Positions 16,881 to 26,063 of a DNA stretch of 64,000 bases are shown here, piece after piece; the stretch's first letter is position 1; each line of letters begins with the position of its first letter. The DNA is from Aquicoccus porphyridii (lineage in GTDB: Bacteria; Pseudomonadota; Alphaproteobacteria; Rhodobacterales; Rhodobacteraceae): positions 209,001 through 273,000 of the forward strand of contig NZ_VINQ01000003.1 in NCBI RefSeq assembly GCF_008369105.1, in the 5' to 3' direction. The notes under the pieces are model-generated. The model had not been told where the DNA came from and searched no databases. It was given only the letters and a program-made list of their open reading frames with translations. The translations under genes and the position numbers were made by a program.

Positions 16881-18221
16881 ATGGGACGCTATACCGACAA
16901 TCCACAGGCGGTGGCCGCATTGGTGCGCGGGCGCGAGGTGCATCGGGATGTCTATGTCGACCCCGAGATTTACCGGCTGGAGATGAAGCATCTTTTCGCC
17001 AATGCCTGGGTGTTCGTGGGCCATGACAGCCAGACCTCGAACAAGGGCGATTATTTCACCACGCAGATCGGCGATCAGCCGGTGATCATGGTTCGCCACA
17101 GCGACAACGAGATCAAGGTGCTTTACAACCGCTGCCCGCACAAGGGCACCAAGATCGCCATTGATCGCACCGGCAACACCGGCAAGTTCTTTCGCTGCCC
17201 CTATCACGCATGGTCGTTCAAGACCGATGGCTGCCTTTTGGCGATCCCGTTGAAGAAGGGATACGAGGGCACGGGGCTGGAAGAGGCCGAGGGCAGTCGC
17301 GGCATGAAGGCGGTGGGCGCGGTGCACAATCATCGCGGGTTTGTCTTTGCACGGTTGGCGGAAGAGGGGATTTCGTTCGAGGAATATTTCGGCGATAGCC
17401 TGTCGTCGCTCGACAACATGGTCGATCGCTCGCCCGCCGGGCGGCTGGAGGTGGCGGGGCCGCCGCTGCGCTATATGCATCAGTGCAACTGGAAGATGCT
17501 GGTCGAGAACCAGACCGACACCTGCCACCCGATGGTCGCGCATGAGAGCAGCGCCGGGACGGCGGTTCAGATCTGGAAGGAGATGGGCTATACCGAGGAC
17601 GACCCCAAGCCGCCGGCGATGGAAATCATCGCGCCGTTCATGAGCCCCTACGAATTCTTCGAGAACATGGGCATCCGCACATGGCCCAACGGGCATGGCC
17701 ATACCGGCGTGCATCATTCGATCCATTCGAAATATTCGGAAATCCCCGGCTATCTCGACGCGCTGAGCGAGACATACGGGGCGGAAAAGGCCGAGGCGAT
17801 CCTGACCGAGAACCGGCACAACACGGTCTATTTCCCCAATATCATGATCAAGGGGCCGATCCAGCAATTGCGCGTGTTCATCCCGCTCGCCGCCGACAAG
17901 ACGCTGGTCGAGAGCTATATCTATCGGCTGGTCGATGCGCCGGACGAATTGCTGGCACGCACGGCGATGTATAACCGGATGATCAACGCGCCCACCTCGA
18001 TCGTGGGGCATGACGATCTGGAAATGTACGAGCGCGCGCAGGAGGGTCTGCATGTGGACGGCCTTGAATGGGTCAACGTGCAGCGGCTTTACGAGGAGGA
18101 CGAGGATTTCGACGAGGAGCGCGTCGAGAACGGCACCACCGAGCGGCAGATGCGCAACCAGTTCAACGCATGGGTCAAGTTCATGACCGCATCCATGCAG
18201 GGCAAGGAGGCGGCGGAATGA
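16881..18221 (+). CDS. Rieske aromatic-ring-hydroxylating oxygenase, alpha subunit
   Basis: 446-residue catalytic subunit. The Rieske site is Cys85-x-His87 and Cys106-x2-His109 (CPHKG, CPYHAW). The mononuclear iron motif reads ENQTDTCHPMVAH, giving the bridging Asp213 and iron ligands His216 and His221. A beta subunit follows, so the enzyme is of the alpha3beta3 class. The specific substrate cannot be named; the linked CoA ligase suggests a carboxylic acid. The stop overlaps the next start in ATGA form. Confidence 0.93.
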   Translation: MGRYTDNPQAVAALVRGREVHRDVYVDPEIYRLEMKHLFANAWVFVGHDSQTSNKGDYFTTQIGDQPVIMVRHSDNEIKVLYNRCPHKGTKIAIDRTGNTGKFFRCPYHAWSFKTDGCLLAIPLKKGYEGTGLEEAEGSRGMKAVGAVHNHRGFVFARLAEEGISFEEYFGDSLSSLDNMVDRSPAGRLEVAGPPLRYMHQCNWKMLVENQTDTCHPMVAHESSAGTAVQIWKEMGYTEDDPKPPAMEIIAPFMSPYEFFENMGIRTWPNGHGHTGVHHSIHSKYSEIPGYLDALSETYGAEKAEAILTENRHNTVYFPNIMIKGPIQQLRVFIPLAADKTLVESYIYRLVDAPDELLARTAMYNRMINAPTSIVGHDDLEMYERAQEGLHVDGLEWVNVQRLYEEDEDFDEERVENGTTERQMRNQFNAWVKFMTASMQGKEAAE

Positions 18222-18697
18222 GCATCACGCGCGAGGATCTGATTGATTTCGTCTATGACGAAGCCCGGATGCTGGACGAGGGCCGCTTTGACGAGTGGCT
18301 GGAGCTGTGGCTTGAGGATGGGCATTACTGGATGCCGCTCGACTGGAAGCAGGAAGACCCGCTGCATGTGACCTCGCTCATGTACGAGGACATGTTCATG
18401 CTGCGATTGCGGGTGCAGCGCCTGACCGGCGCGCGGACGTTTTCGCAGAAACCCAAAAGCCGGTGCCATCACGTGCTGAACCGCCCGTTTGTCGACGAAA
18501 TGGACCACGAGGCGGGGCGATACGTGACCAACACGAACATGCATTATGTCGAAACGCGGCTCGACGATCAGCTCCTTTTGGCGCTGACGGCGGTGCATGA
18601 GTTGAAACTGGTCGACGGGCGTTTGCGGATCGCGAACAAGCGGGTTGATCTGCTCAATTGCGATGCCGCCTTCGGCAATATCCAGCTTTTGCCATGA
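18218..18697 (+). CDS. aromatic-ring-hydroxylating oxygenase, beta subunit
   Basis: 159-residue protein of the SnoaL/NTF2-like fold used by dioxygenase small subunits. It has the typical opening (helix with DEARMLDEGRFDEWLEL, then DGHYWMPL), the central RLRVQRLTGARTFSQKPKSR segment and a C-terminal strand ending NIQLLP. The ATG at 18218 overlaps the alpha stop by 4 nt, and its own stop overlaps the next start. A longer upstream frame lies inside the alpha gene. Confidence 0.9.
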   Translation: MSITREDLIDFVYDEARMLDEGRFDEWLELWLEDGHYWMPLDWKQEDPLHVTSLMYEDMFMLRLRVQRLTGARTFSQKPKSRCHHVLNRPFVDEMDHEAGRYVTNTNMHYVETRLDDQLLLALTAVHELKLVDGRLRIANKRVDLLNCDAAFGNIQLLP

Positions 18698-20310
18698 TCG
18701 AACCGGATTGCCCGAGCGTATATGACGCCTTTGCCGCGAGCGCCGCGCGCTGGTCGGGGCGCGACATGTTGAATGTCTTGCCCGAGACCGCCGGGATCTA
18801 CGGGATCGAGGCGGGCGCAATGCGCTATGGCGCGGCGCTGGACGAAGTGGCGAGGCTGGCGGATCGGCTGGCAGAGGCGGGTTATGGCAAGGGGCACCGG
18901 GTGATGGTGCTGTTGGAGAACCGGCCCGCGTTCTTCCTGTGGTTTCTCGCCTTGAACCGAATCGGTGCGTCGATCGTGCCGGTGAATCCCGACCTGCGGG
19001 CGGCCGAACTGGCCTATATGGCGGGTCATGCCGAGCCGGTGCTGGCGGTGGCACTGCCGGGCCGCGTGGAGGAATTGCGACAGGCGGCCAAGGCGGCAGG
19101 CGTGGTGATGCCGGTGGTGGCGCCGGGCGATGCCCTGCCCGCGCCGCGCGCGGGTGGTGCGCTGGCCGGGGGGGAGGGCGTGCGGGCCGAGGCGGCGATG
19201 CTTTACACCTCGGGGACGACGGGCCAGCCCAAGGGCTGCGTGCTGCCCAACGAATATTTCCTGATGGCGGGGCGCTGGTATGCCGAGGCCGGGGGGCTGT
19301 GTGCGCTGAGCGAAGACGGCGAGCGGATGATCACGCCCCTGCCAATCTTTCACATGAACGCGATGGCCTATTCGCTGATGGCGATGATCGCGGTGGGCGG
19401 TTGCCTGACGGCGCTCGACCGGTTTCATCCGCGCACATGGTGGCAATCCGTGCGAGAGAGCGGCGCGACCTGCCTGCATTACCTCGGCGTCATGCCCTCG
19501 ATGCTGATGGGCCTGCCGGAGAGTGGTGATGAGCGCGCGCACGGGGTGCGGTTCGGGTTCGGCGCGGGGGTCGATCCCAAGCTGCACGGGGCGTTCGAGG
19601 CGCGGTTCGGCTTTCCGCTGGTCGAGGCATGGGCAATGACCGAGACCGGCGCGGGGGCGGTGATCTGTGCCAACACCCTGCCCCGGCGGGTCGGCGAAAG
19701 CTGCCTTGGACAGCCGGGACCGGAGCTGGAGATTCGCATCGTGGATGACGCCGGGCAGGACACCGGCGGCGCACCCGGTGAATTGCTGGTGCGCCATGCG
19801 GGGGACGACCCGAAACGCGGTTTCTTTGCCGAGTATTACAAGAACCCGGAGGCCACGGACGAGGCTTGGGCCGGGGGCTGGTTTCATACCGGCGACATCG
19901 TGCGGCAAGAGGCGGATGGCGCGATGTTCTTTGTCGACCGCAAGAAGAACGTGATCCGCCGGTCGGGCGAGAATATCGCGGCGGTCGAGGTGGAATCGGT
20001 GCTGATGCGGCATCCGCGTGTAAGGGCGGCAGCGGTGGCGGCGGTGCCGGACGCGGTGCGCGGGGACGAGGTGTTTGCCTGTCTCGTGGTCGATGATCCG
20101 GCGCCGGAACTGGCCGAGGAGATCGTGGGTTGGTGCCTGACGCAGCTCGCCTATTACAAGGCACCGGGCTACGTGGCCTTTGTCGAGGCCCTGCCGTTGA
20201 CCGCAACGCAGAAGATCCAGCGCGGGGAATTGAAGGCGATGGCGGCGCAGTTGGTGGAGGACAAGGCGACGGTGGACCTGCGTCACATGAAGAAGCGGAA
20301 CGCGGCATGA
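18694..20310 (+). CDS. AMP-forming acyl/aryl-CoA ligase
   Basis: 538-residue ANL-superfamily enzyme that activates a carboxylic acid with ATP and CoA. It has the P-loop signature YTSGTTGQPKG (residues 170-180), the A5-like segment EAWAMTETGAG, the hinge-region motif WFHTGDIV and the catalytic C-terminal lysine in TATQKIQRGELK. The long N-terminal domain resembles CaiC or benzoate-CoA-ligase-like enzymes, but the substrate is not assignable. It starts at an ATGA overlap with the beta-subunit gene. Confidence 0.9.
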   Translation: MIEPDCPSVYDAFAASAARWSGRDMLNVLPETAGIYGIEAGAMRYGAALDEVARLADRLAEAGYGKGHRVMVLLENRPAFFLWFLALNRIGASIVPVNPDLRAAELAYMAGHAEPVLAVALPGRVEELRQAAKAAGVVMPVVAPGDALPAPRAGGALAGGEGVRAEAAMLYTSGTTGQPKGCVLPNEYFLMAGRWYAEAGGLCALSEDGERMITPLPIFHMNAMAYSLMAMIAVGGCLTALDRFHPRTWWQSVRESGATCLHYLGVMPSMLMGLPESGDERAHGVRFGFGAGVDPKLHGAFEARFGFPLVEAWAMTETGAGAVICANTLPRRVGESCLGQPGPELEIRIVDDAGQDTGGAPGELLVRHAGDDPKRGFFAEYYKNPEATDEAWAGGWFHTGDIVRQEADGAMFFVDRKKNVIRRSGENIAAVEVESVLMRHPRVRAAAVAAVPDAVRGDEVFACLVVDDPAPELAEEIVGWCLTQLAYYKAPGYVAFVEALPLTATQKIQRGELKAMAAQLVEDKATVDLRHMKKRNAA

Positions 20311-21467
20311 GCAAGGGCTATGACGGCGTGGTGCTGACCTGTCCGGTGACGGTGCCCTATGTGCGCTTTGCCCATGAGACCGCGCATTGGTGGATCGCGC
20401 GGGGCCTCAAGGGCGCGCTTGATGCAGGGGGGATGCGGCCCGGTGACATTGACGGGCTTTCGGTATCATCCTTCACGCTTTTCCCCGATACGCCCGTGGG
20501 ACTGACCCAACACCTGGGGCTATGCCTGCGCTATCTCGACACGATCCCGATGGGCGGCGCCTCGGGCGTGGTGGCGGCGCGACGCGCGGCGCGGGCGGTG
20601 CAGGCGGGGGATGCGGACGTGGTGGCCTGCGTGGCGGGCGACATGAACCGGATCGATTCATTCCGCCAGCTTCTGTCGGCCTTTTCGCGGTTTTCGCTCG
20701 ATGCGGCCTATCCCTATGGCTATGGCGGGCCGAACGCAAATTTCGCGCTGATCATGGATGCCTACATGGCCGAATACGGTGCCACGCGCGAGGATTTCGG
20801 GCGCATCGCCGTGGCCCAGCGCGACAATGCCCTGCGCAACCCGCACGCGGTGATGAAAAAGCCCCTGACGCTTGACGATTACATGGGCGCGCGGATGATT
20901 TCCGATCCGGTCTGCCTCTTTGATTGCGTGATGCCCTGTGCCGGGGCCGAGGCGTTCCTCGTCATGCGCGAGGACGAGGCGGTGCGGCGGGGCCTGCCTT
21001 TTGCGCGTATTGCCGGGACGATCGAGCGGCACAATGCCTTTGCCGAAGATCCGGTGCAGCTTCGCGGCGGATGGGCGGCGGATATCGGCACGCTTTATGA
21101 CAGCGCTGGGTGCGGGCCCGGGGATATCGACCTTTTGCAGAGTTACGACGATTACCCGGTGATCTCGATGATGCAGATCGAGGACCTGGGGTTCTGTGAA
21201 AAGGGGGGTGCTGCGGAATTCGTGCGCAGCCGTGACCTGACCGTGACGGGGGATTTCCCGCACAATACCAGTGGCGGGCAATTGTCGGCCGGACAGGCGG
21301 GCGCGGCGGGTGGATATCTCGGGATCGTCGAGGCGATCCGGCAGGTGACGCAGCAGGCCGGGCCGACGCAGGTGCGGGATGCGCATCGTGCGATGGTCTC
21401 GGGATTTGGGATGATCAATTACGACCGCGGCGTGTGCTCGGCGGTGGCCATATTGGAGGGCGCGTGA
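20307..21467 (+). CDS. thiolase-fold protein lacking the usual catalytic residues
   Basis: 386-residue SCP-x/Ltp2-like thiolase-fold protein. Where thiolases have the nucleophilic Cys in a C-x-S/T-G motif, this one reads GASG with Gly84. Where they have HDCF it reads YDDY (280-283), and the GHP motif is GQA (329-331). Loss of these residues is known from Ltp2-type acyl-CoA retro-aldolases that work with a DUF35 partner, and a DUF35 domain is encoded by the next gene. I infer C-C cleavage of a CoA ester, as aldolase or atypical thiolase. Start overlaps the ligase stop (ATGA). Confidence 0.82.
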   Translation: MSKGYDGVVLTCPVTVPYVRFAHETAHWWIARGLKGALDAGGMRPGDIDGLSVSSFTLFPDTPVGLTQHLGLCLRYLDTIPMGGASGVVAARRAARAVQAGDADVVACVAGDMNRIDSFRQLLSAFSRFSLDAAYPYGYGGPNANFALIMDAYMAEYGATREDFGRIAVAQRDNALRNPHAVMKKPLTLDDYMGARMISDPVCLFDCVMPCAGAEAFLVMREDEAVRRGLPFARIAGTIERHNAFAEDPVQLRGGWAADIGTLYDSAGCGPGDIDLLQSYDDYPVISMMQIEDLGFCEKGGAAEFVRSRDLTVTGDFPHNTSGGQLSAGQAGAAGGYLGIVEAIRQVTQQAGPTQVRDAHRAMVSGFGMINYDRGVCSAVAILEGA

Positions 21468-22717
21468 TGGTGTTGGAACGCCCGAAACGCAAGGACCCGC
21501 GCAAGCGCAGCGTGGTGCCGACATTGCCGCCGCATATGCGATCGCGCGCGGCGCTGGGGCTGGCGGTGGCGGCGGGTGCGGGGCGGTTCGCGTTGCAGCA
21601 TTGCGCCGCGTGTGGCGCGGTGCAGTATCCGCCGCGCGATGCCTGTCACGCCTGCCTGTCGGTCGACCTGGACTGGCGTGAGTGCGCGCCGGAGGGGCGG
21701 GTGATGGCCGAAACGGCGGTGCGCGCCTCGCCCGATCCTTACTTCCGCGAGCGGTTGCCGTGGCGGATGGGGACGGTGAAGCTTGGCGCCGGGCCGGTGG
21801 TTCTGGCGCATCTGGTCGGGGTCTCGCGGGGCGATGCCGTGCGGATGGAATTGCGGCTCGACCGGGCGGGACAGGGGGTGATGGTCGCCCTGCCCACGGA
21901 AAGTCCCGGGGAAAGGAACAGCGAGATGGAAGACGATCCGGTTTTGCGGGCGATGGGCACGCATCCCAAGTATCGCAGGGTGCTGGTGAGCGATGCCACG
22001 CATCCCGCCGCGGTGCCGCTAATCAAGGCGTTGCTGGCGGCGGAGGCGTCGCATGTGTTCGCGGGCGTGCCCGAGATGTGGCGTCGTCCGCATGGCGTGT
22101 CAGCATTGGAAGGATTGGAGGGCGTAAGCCTGATGCCGCTCGACGTGACTGACCCCTTGAGCCTCAAGGAGGCGGCGAGCGAGATCGGTGGCAAGGTCGA
22201 TATCCTGATCAACACCGCGCGGCATGTGCGCCCCGGTGGCGTATTGGGGCAGGACGTGACCCATGCGCGCGACGAGATGGAGGTGAACGCGCTGGGCCTG
22301 ATGCGGCTGGCGCAGGCGTTCGGGCCGGGGATGGCGTCACGCACGGCGGACGGGGTGAATGCCTCGGCGGCGTTCGTCACGGTTCTTTCGGCGCATGCGC
22401 TGTCGCCCGATCCGGCCTATGGCGCGTTCAACGCCTCTCAGGCGGCGGCGCGGTCGGTGGCACAGACCCTGCGGGCCGAGTTCGCGCCAAGCGGTCTCAG
22501 GGTGATGTGTGTCTATGCCGGGCCGCTGGACGATGACTGGCACCAGCCATTGCCACCGCCCAAGGTCGCACCGGGGGCATTGGCGCGGTCGATTGTCGAT
22601 GGGCTCCAGCGTGGGTTGGAGGATGTCTATTGCGGCGATGTGGCCAAGGATATCGCGGAACGCTGGCGCCGCGATCCGGGCATACTGGAGCGGGAAATCA
22701 CGGGGGGACAGGGATGA
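21467..22717 (+). CDS. DUF35 OB-fold/zinc-ribbon domain fused to a degenerate SDR domain
   Basis: 416 residues. Residues 40-145 form a DUF35 module: zinc-ribbon Cys46, Cys49, Cys60 and Cys63, then an OB-fold stretch around MGTVKLGAGPVVLAHLVG. Residues 168-416 are an SDR fold. In it the glycine-rich loop is replaced by SDATHPAAVP (175-184), NAG by NTA (249-251), and the YxxxK pair by Phe321 and Gln325. This half should not bind or reduce substrate normally. The start is the ATG sharing one base with the thiolase stop; a GTG 3 nt earlier is possible. It is probably the partner of the thiolase-fold protein. Confidence 0.85.
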   Translation: MVLERPKRKDPRKRSVVPTLPPHMRSRAALGLAVAAGAGRFALQHCAACGAVQYPPRDACHACLSVDLDWRECAPEGRVMAETAVRASPDPYFRERLPWRMGTVKLGAGPVVLAHLVGVSRGDAVRMELRLDRAGQGVMVALPTESPGERNSEMEDDPVLRAMGTHPKYRRVLVSDATHPAAVPLIKALLAAEASHVFAGVPEMWRRPHGVSALEGLEGVSLMPLDVTDPLSLKEAASEIGGKVDILINTARHVRPGGVLGQDVTHARDEMEVNALGLMRLAQAFGPGMASRTADGVNASAAFVTVLSAHALSPDPAYGAFNASQAAARSVAQTLRAEFAPSGLRVMCVYAGPLDDDWHQPLPPPKVAPGALARSIVDGLQRGLEDVYCGDVAKDIAERWRRDPGILEREITGGQG

Positions 22718-23493
22718 GCGTTCTGGACAGCCTGACGGCAGCGATGGCGGGGGGCGCGGTCGAGGTGGTGGACCTGACCCATCGGCTCGACCCGGATTTC
22801 CCGGTGATCGTGCTGCCGCCCGAATTCGGCCAATGCGCGCGGTTTCGCATGGAGGAGGTGAGCGCCTATGACCATCGCGGACCGGCGTGGAAATGGCACA
22901 ACCTGACCATGAACGAGCACACGGGCACGCATTTCGACGCGCCGATCCACTGGGTTTCGGGGCGCGACTGGCCGAATGGCGCGGTGGACGAGATCCCCGC
23001 CGGAGACCTCATCGGCCCGGTCTGCGTAATCGACTGTTCGACGGGCACAGCGCAGGACGACGATTTCGAGCTGACGCCCGAGATCATCGCGGATTGGGAG
23101 GCGACACATGGCCGGATTCCTGCCGGGTCATGGGTGCTCATGCGCACCGACTGGTCAAAACGCAGCGGGGCGGAGTATCTCAACATGGCGGATGACGGGC
23201 CACATTCGCCCGGGCCGGTGCCCGAGGCGATCCGGGTGTTGCTGGAACGCGATATTCGCGGCTTTGGCACCGAATGCGTGGGTACGGATGCCGGGCAAGG
23301 GGCGCATTACGACCCGCCCTACCCCGCGCATTACCTGTTGCACGGGGCGGGCAAATACGGGCTGCAATGCCTGTGCAACCTCGACCTTTTGCCACCCACG
23401 GGCGCGGTGCTGATCGCGCCGCCGTTGAAGATCAGGGGCGGCACGGGCAGCCCGCTCAGGGTGTTGGCACTGGTTCCGGGGGAAGGTGCATGA
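22714..23493 (+). CDS. cyclase family protein (kynurenine formamidase-like metal hydrolase)
   Basis: 259-residue member of the PF04199 cyclase family. The signature HTGTHFDAPIHW, with metal-binding His and Asp, is near residues 70-81, preceded by VDLTHRLDPDFP. A second conserved stretch is GTECVGTDAGQGAHYDPPYPAH. Members hydrolyse amides or lactones such as N-formylkynurenine; here a ring-opening or lactone hydrolysis step is plausible but unproven. Overlaps both neighbours by 4 nt. Confidence 0.87.
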   Translation: MSVLDSLTAAMAGGAVEVVDLTHRLDPDFPVIVLPPEFGQCARFRMEEVSAYDHRGPAWKWHNLTMNEHTGTHFDAPIHWVSGRDWPNGAVDEIPAGDLIGPVCVIDCSTGTAQDDDFELTPEIIADWEATHGRIPAGSWVLMRTDWSKRSGAEYLNMADDGPHSPGPVPEAIRVLLERDIRGFGTECVGTDAGQGAHYDPPYPAHYLLHGAGKYGLQCLCNLDLLPPTGAVLIAPPLKIRGGTGSPLRVLALVPGEGA

Positions 23494-24209
23494 GTTACAC
23501 GGCGGTTATCACCGGCGCGTCCAAGGGGATCGGCTTTGATCTCGCGCAGCGCCTTCTGGGCAAGGGGTACGCGGTCATCAACCTGTCGCGCAACGCGCCC
23601 GAATTTGCCCATGAGCGGTTCGAGACGATGCCGGTGGATTTGCTCGATGCGGATGCGGTGCGGGACGTGGCGGCGCGGCTGGCGGATCGCGGGGTCACGC
23701 ATCTGGTGCATAATGCCGGGTTGATCTGGCCCAACCTGTTGGAAGAGGCCGAACCCGAGGACATCGCCGGGCTGGCGCAGCTTCATCTCGGGTCGGCGCT
23801 AACGCTCCTGAAGGCGGTGCTGCCGGGGATGAAGGAACGCGGCTTTGGCCGGGTGATGTTCAACGGATCGCGCGCGGCGCTGGGCGTGCCGACGCGCACC
23901 GCCTATGCGGCGACCAAGGCGGGCATGGTGGGCATGGCGCGGACATGGGCGCTTGAACTGGCGCCGCACGGGATCACCGTGAACGTGGTGGCACCGGGGC
24001 CGATCCGGACCGACAATTTCTGGGGGATCATCCCCAAGGGGTCGGAGCGCGAGGACGAATTGGCCGGGCGTATCCCGGTGGGGCGGCTGGGTACGGTCGA
24101 GGACGTGTCGAATGCGTTCCTGTTCTTCTGCGCGCCGGAAAGCGGCTTTGTCACGGGCCAGGTGCTTTACGTCTGTGGCGGGGCGAGCGTGGGGTCGATC
24201 AGCCTGTGA
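23490..24209 (+). CDS. short-chain dehydrogenase/reductase, catalytically complete
   Basis: 239-residue classical SDR with TGASKGIG (residues 9-16), HNAG in the middle, a catalytic Ser in NGSRAALG, and YAATK with Tyr and Lys. After the active site it has VAPGPIRTDNFW, and the C terminus GQVLYVCGGAS is normal. It contrasts with the inactive SDR half encoded two genes upstream and may pair with it. Likely oxidises a hydroxyl or dihydrodiol intermediate. Last gene of the overlapping operon. Confidence 0.9.
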   Translation: MSYTAVITGASKGIGFDLAQRLLGKGYAVINLSRNAPEFAHERFETMPVDLLDADAVRDVAARLADRGVTHLVHNAGLIWPNLLEEAEPEDIAGLAQLHLGSALTLLKAVLPGMKERGFGRVMFNGSRAALGVPTRTAYAATKAGMVGMARTWALELAPHGITVNVVAPGPIRTDNFWGIIPKGSEREDELAGRIPVGRLGTVEDVSNAFLFFCAPESGFVTGQVLYVCGGASVGSISL

Positions 24210-24217
24210 CGTGATGG

Positions 24218-24232
24218 CCGGGCGTTGCCCGG
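24218..24232 (+). terminator. short hairpin after the Rieske operon
   Basis: A 6-bp stem CCGGGC/GCCCGG with a 3-nt loop lies 8 nt after the operon's last stop. No T-run follows. Candidate end of the operon, not certain. Confidence 0.35.
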
Positions 24233-24305
24233 TCTGGTCATCCGGCCTTGTGCCGGGCCCGTGCCTTGGGTATTCGGATTCCAACATATTTCCGGGAGGC
24301 CCATC

Positions 24306-26063
24306 ATGACCAAGTTCGATAAGTCGAAACTGCCCAGCCGCCACGTGACCGAAGGCCCGCAACGCGCGCCGCATCGGTCCTATTACTATGCGATGGGCAT
24401 GACCGAGGAAGAGATTCACCAGCCGCTGGTCGGGGTCGCCACCTGCTGGAACGAGGCCGCACCCTGCAACATCGCGCTGAGCCGTCAGGCCCAGGCCGTC
24501 AAGGGCGGCGTGAAAGAGGCACATGGCAGCCCGCGCGAATTCACCACCATCACCGTCACCGACGGGATCGCGATGGGGCATGAGGGGATGCGCTCGTCGC
24601 TCGCGTCGCGCGAGGCGATTGCCGACACGGTCGAATTGACCATGCGCGGCCATTGCTATGACGCGCTTGTGGGGCTGGCGGGCTGTGACAAGTCGCTGCC
24701 GGGGATGATGATGGCGATGGTGCGGCTCAACGTGCCGTCGGTCTTTATCTATGGCGGGTCGATCCTGCCGGGTCGCGCGCCGCAGGTTGACGAGATTCCC
24801 GAGGATTTCCGCAACCGCGACCTCACGGTGCAGGACATGTTCGAGGCCGTCGGGCGGCAACAGAACGGAACCCTGTCCGAGGCGGCGCTGGACATGCTCG
24901 AACGCGTGGCTTGCCCGTCGTCGGGGGCCTGCGGCGGGCAGTTCACCGCCAACACCATGGCCTGTGTCTCGGAGGCGATCGGGCTGGCACTGATGAACTC
25001 GTCCGGCATGCCCGCCCCTTACGAGAGCCGCGACCAGTATGGCGAGGCGAGCGGTCGGGCGGTGATGAACCTGCTGGAAAAGAACATCCGCGCCCGCGAC
25101 GTGGTCACGCTCAAGAGCCTGCAGAACGCCGCGCGCGTGGTCGCCTGCACCGGGGGCAGCACCAATGCCGGTCTGCACCTGCCCGCCATCGCTCACGAGG
25201 CGGGGATCGACTTTTTCCTCGATGATGTCTGCGAGATCTTCCGCGACACGCCCTATTTCGTCGATCTCAAGCCCGGTGGCAATTACGTGGCCAAGGATCT
25301 TTACGATGCTGGCGGCATCCCGGTGGTGATGAAGGAATTGCGCAAGGCGGGGCTGATCCACGAGGACTGCATGACCGCCAGCGGTTACAGCATCGGCGAG
25401 GAGCTGGAGAAGATCGACCGCGAGGCCGATGGCCGCGTCATCTATGCGATCGACACCCCGCTCACCAAGACCGGCGGCGTTGTCGGGCTCAAGGGCAACA
25501 TCGCGCCGGAGGGGGCAATCGTCAAGGTTGCGGGCATCGCACCCGAGCACCAGGTCTTTACCGGCCCGGCGCGGGTGTTCGAATGCGAAGAGGATGCCTT
25601 CGAGGCGGTGAAGGCGCGTCAATACAAGGAAGGCGAAGTGATCGTCATCCGCAACGAGGGCCCCGCCGGTGGCCCCGGCATGCGCGAGATGCTGGCCACC
25701 ACCGCCGCGCTTTCGGGCCAGGGCATGGGCAAGAAGGTCGCGCTCATCACCGATGGGCGGTTCTCGGGGGCGACGCGGGGCTTCTGCGTGGGTCATGTCG
25801 GGCCGGAGGCCGCACATGGCGGGCCGATCGCGATGCTCAAGGATGGCGACATGATCACGATCGACGCGATCAAGGGCGAGTTGTCGGTCGACCTGACGGA
25901 TGCTGAACTGGAAGCGCGCAAGGCCGGCTGGAAAGGCGCGCGCGATACGATCTATGCCTCGGGGGCGCTGTGGAAATACGCCCAGCAGGTCGGCGCGACC
26001 TACAAGGGCGCGGTGACCCATCCCGGCGGCAAGGCCGAAAAACATGTTTACATGGATCTCTGA
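24306..26063 (+). CDS. ilvD: dihydroxy-acid dehydratase
   Basis: 585-residue iron-sulfur dehydratase of isoleucine/valine synthesis. Cluster cysteines lie in [20 protein letters not shown] and [11 protein letters not shown], and the C-terminal half has [20 protein letters not shown] related sugar-acid dehydratase is possible, but the ILVD-type segments fit IlvD better. The ATG at 24306 follows a GGGAGG ribosome site; the longer upstream frame is not supported. It stands apart from the preceding operon by 96 nt. Confidence 0.9.
   Translation: MTKFDKSKLPSRHVTEGPQRAPHRSYYYAMGMTEEEIHQPLVGVATCWNEAAPCNIALSRQAQAVKGGVKEAHGSPREFTTITVTDGIAMGHEGMRSSLASREAIADTVELTMRGHCYDALVGLAGCDKSLPGMMMAMVRLNVPSVFIYGGSILPGRAPQVDEIPEDFRNRDLTVQDMFEAVGRQQNGTLSEAALDMLERVACPSSGACGGQFTANTMACVSEAIGLALMNSSGMPAPYESRDQYGEASGRAVMNLLEKNIRARDVVTLKSLQNAARVVACTGGSTNAGLHLPAIAHEAGIDFFLDDVCEIFRDTPYFVDLKPGGNYVAKDLYDAGGIPVVMKELRKAGLIHEDCMTASGYSIGEELEKIDREADGRVIYAIDTPLTKTGGVVGLKGNIAPEGAIVKVAGIAPEHQVFTGPARVFECEEDAFEAVKARQYKEGEVIVIRNEGPAGGPGMREMLATTAALSGQGMGKKVALITDGRFSGATRGFCVGHVGPEAAHGGPIAMLKDGDMITIDAIKGELSVDLTDAELEARKAGWKGARDTIYASGALWKYAQQVGATYKGAVTHPGGKAEKHVYMDL

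Noticed and set aside
15837-18053. 738-codon open frame on the minus strand
   Set aside because: It is the antisense of the Rieske reductase and alpha-subunit genes, which have full catalytic motifs.
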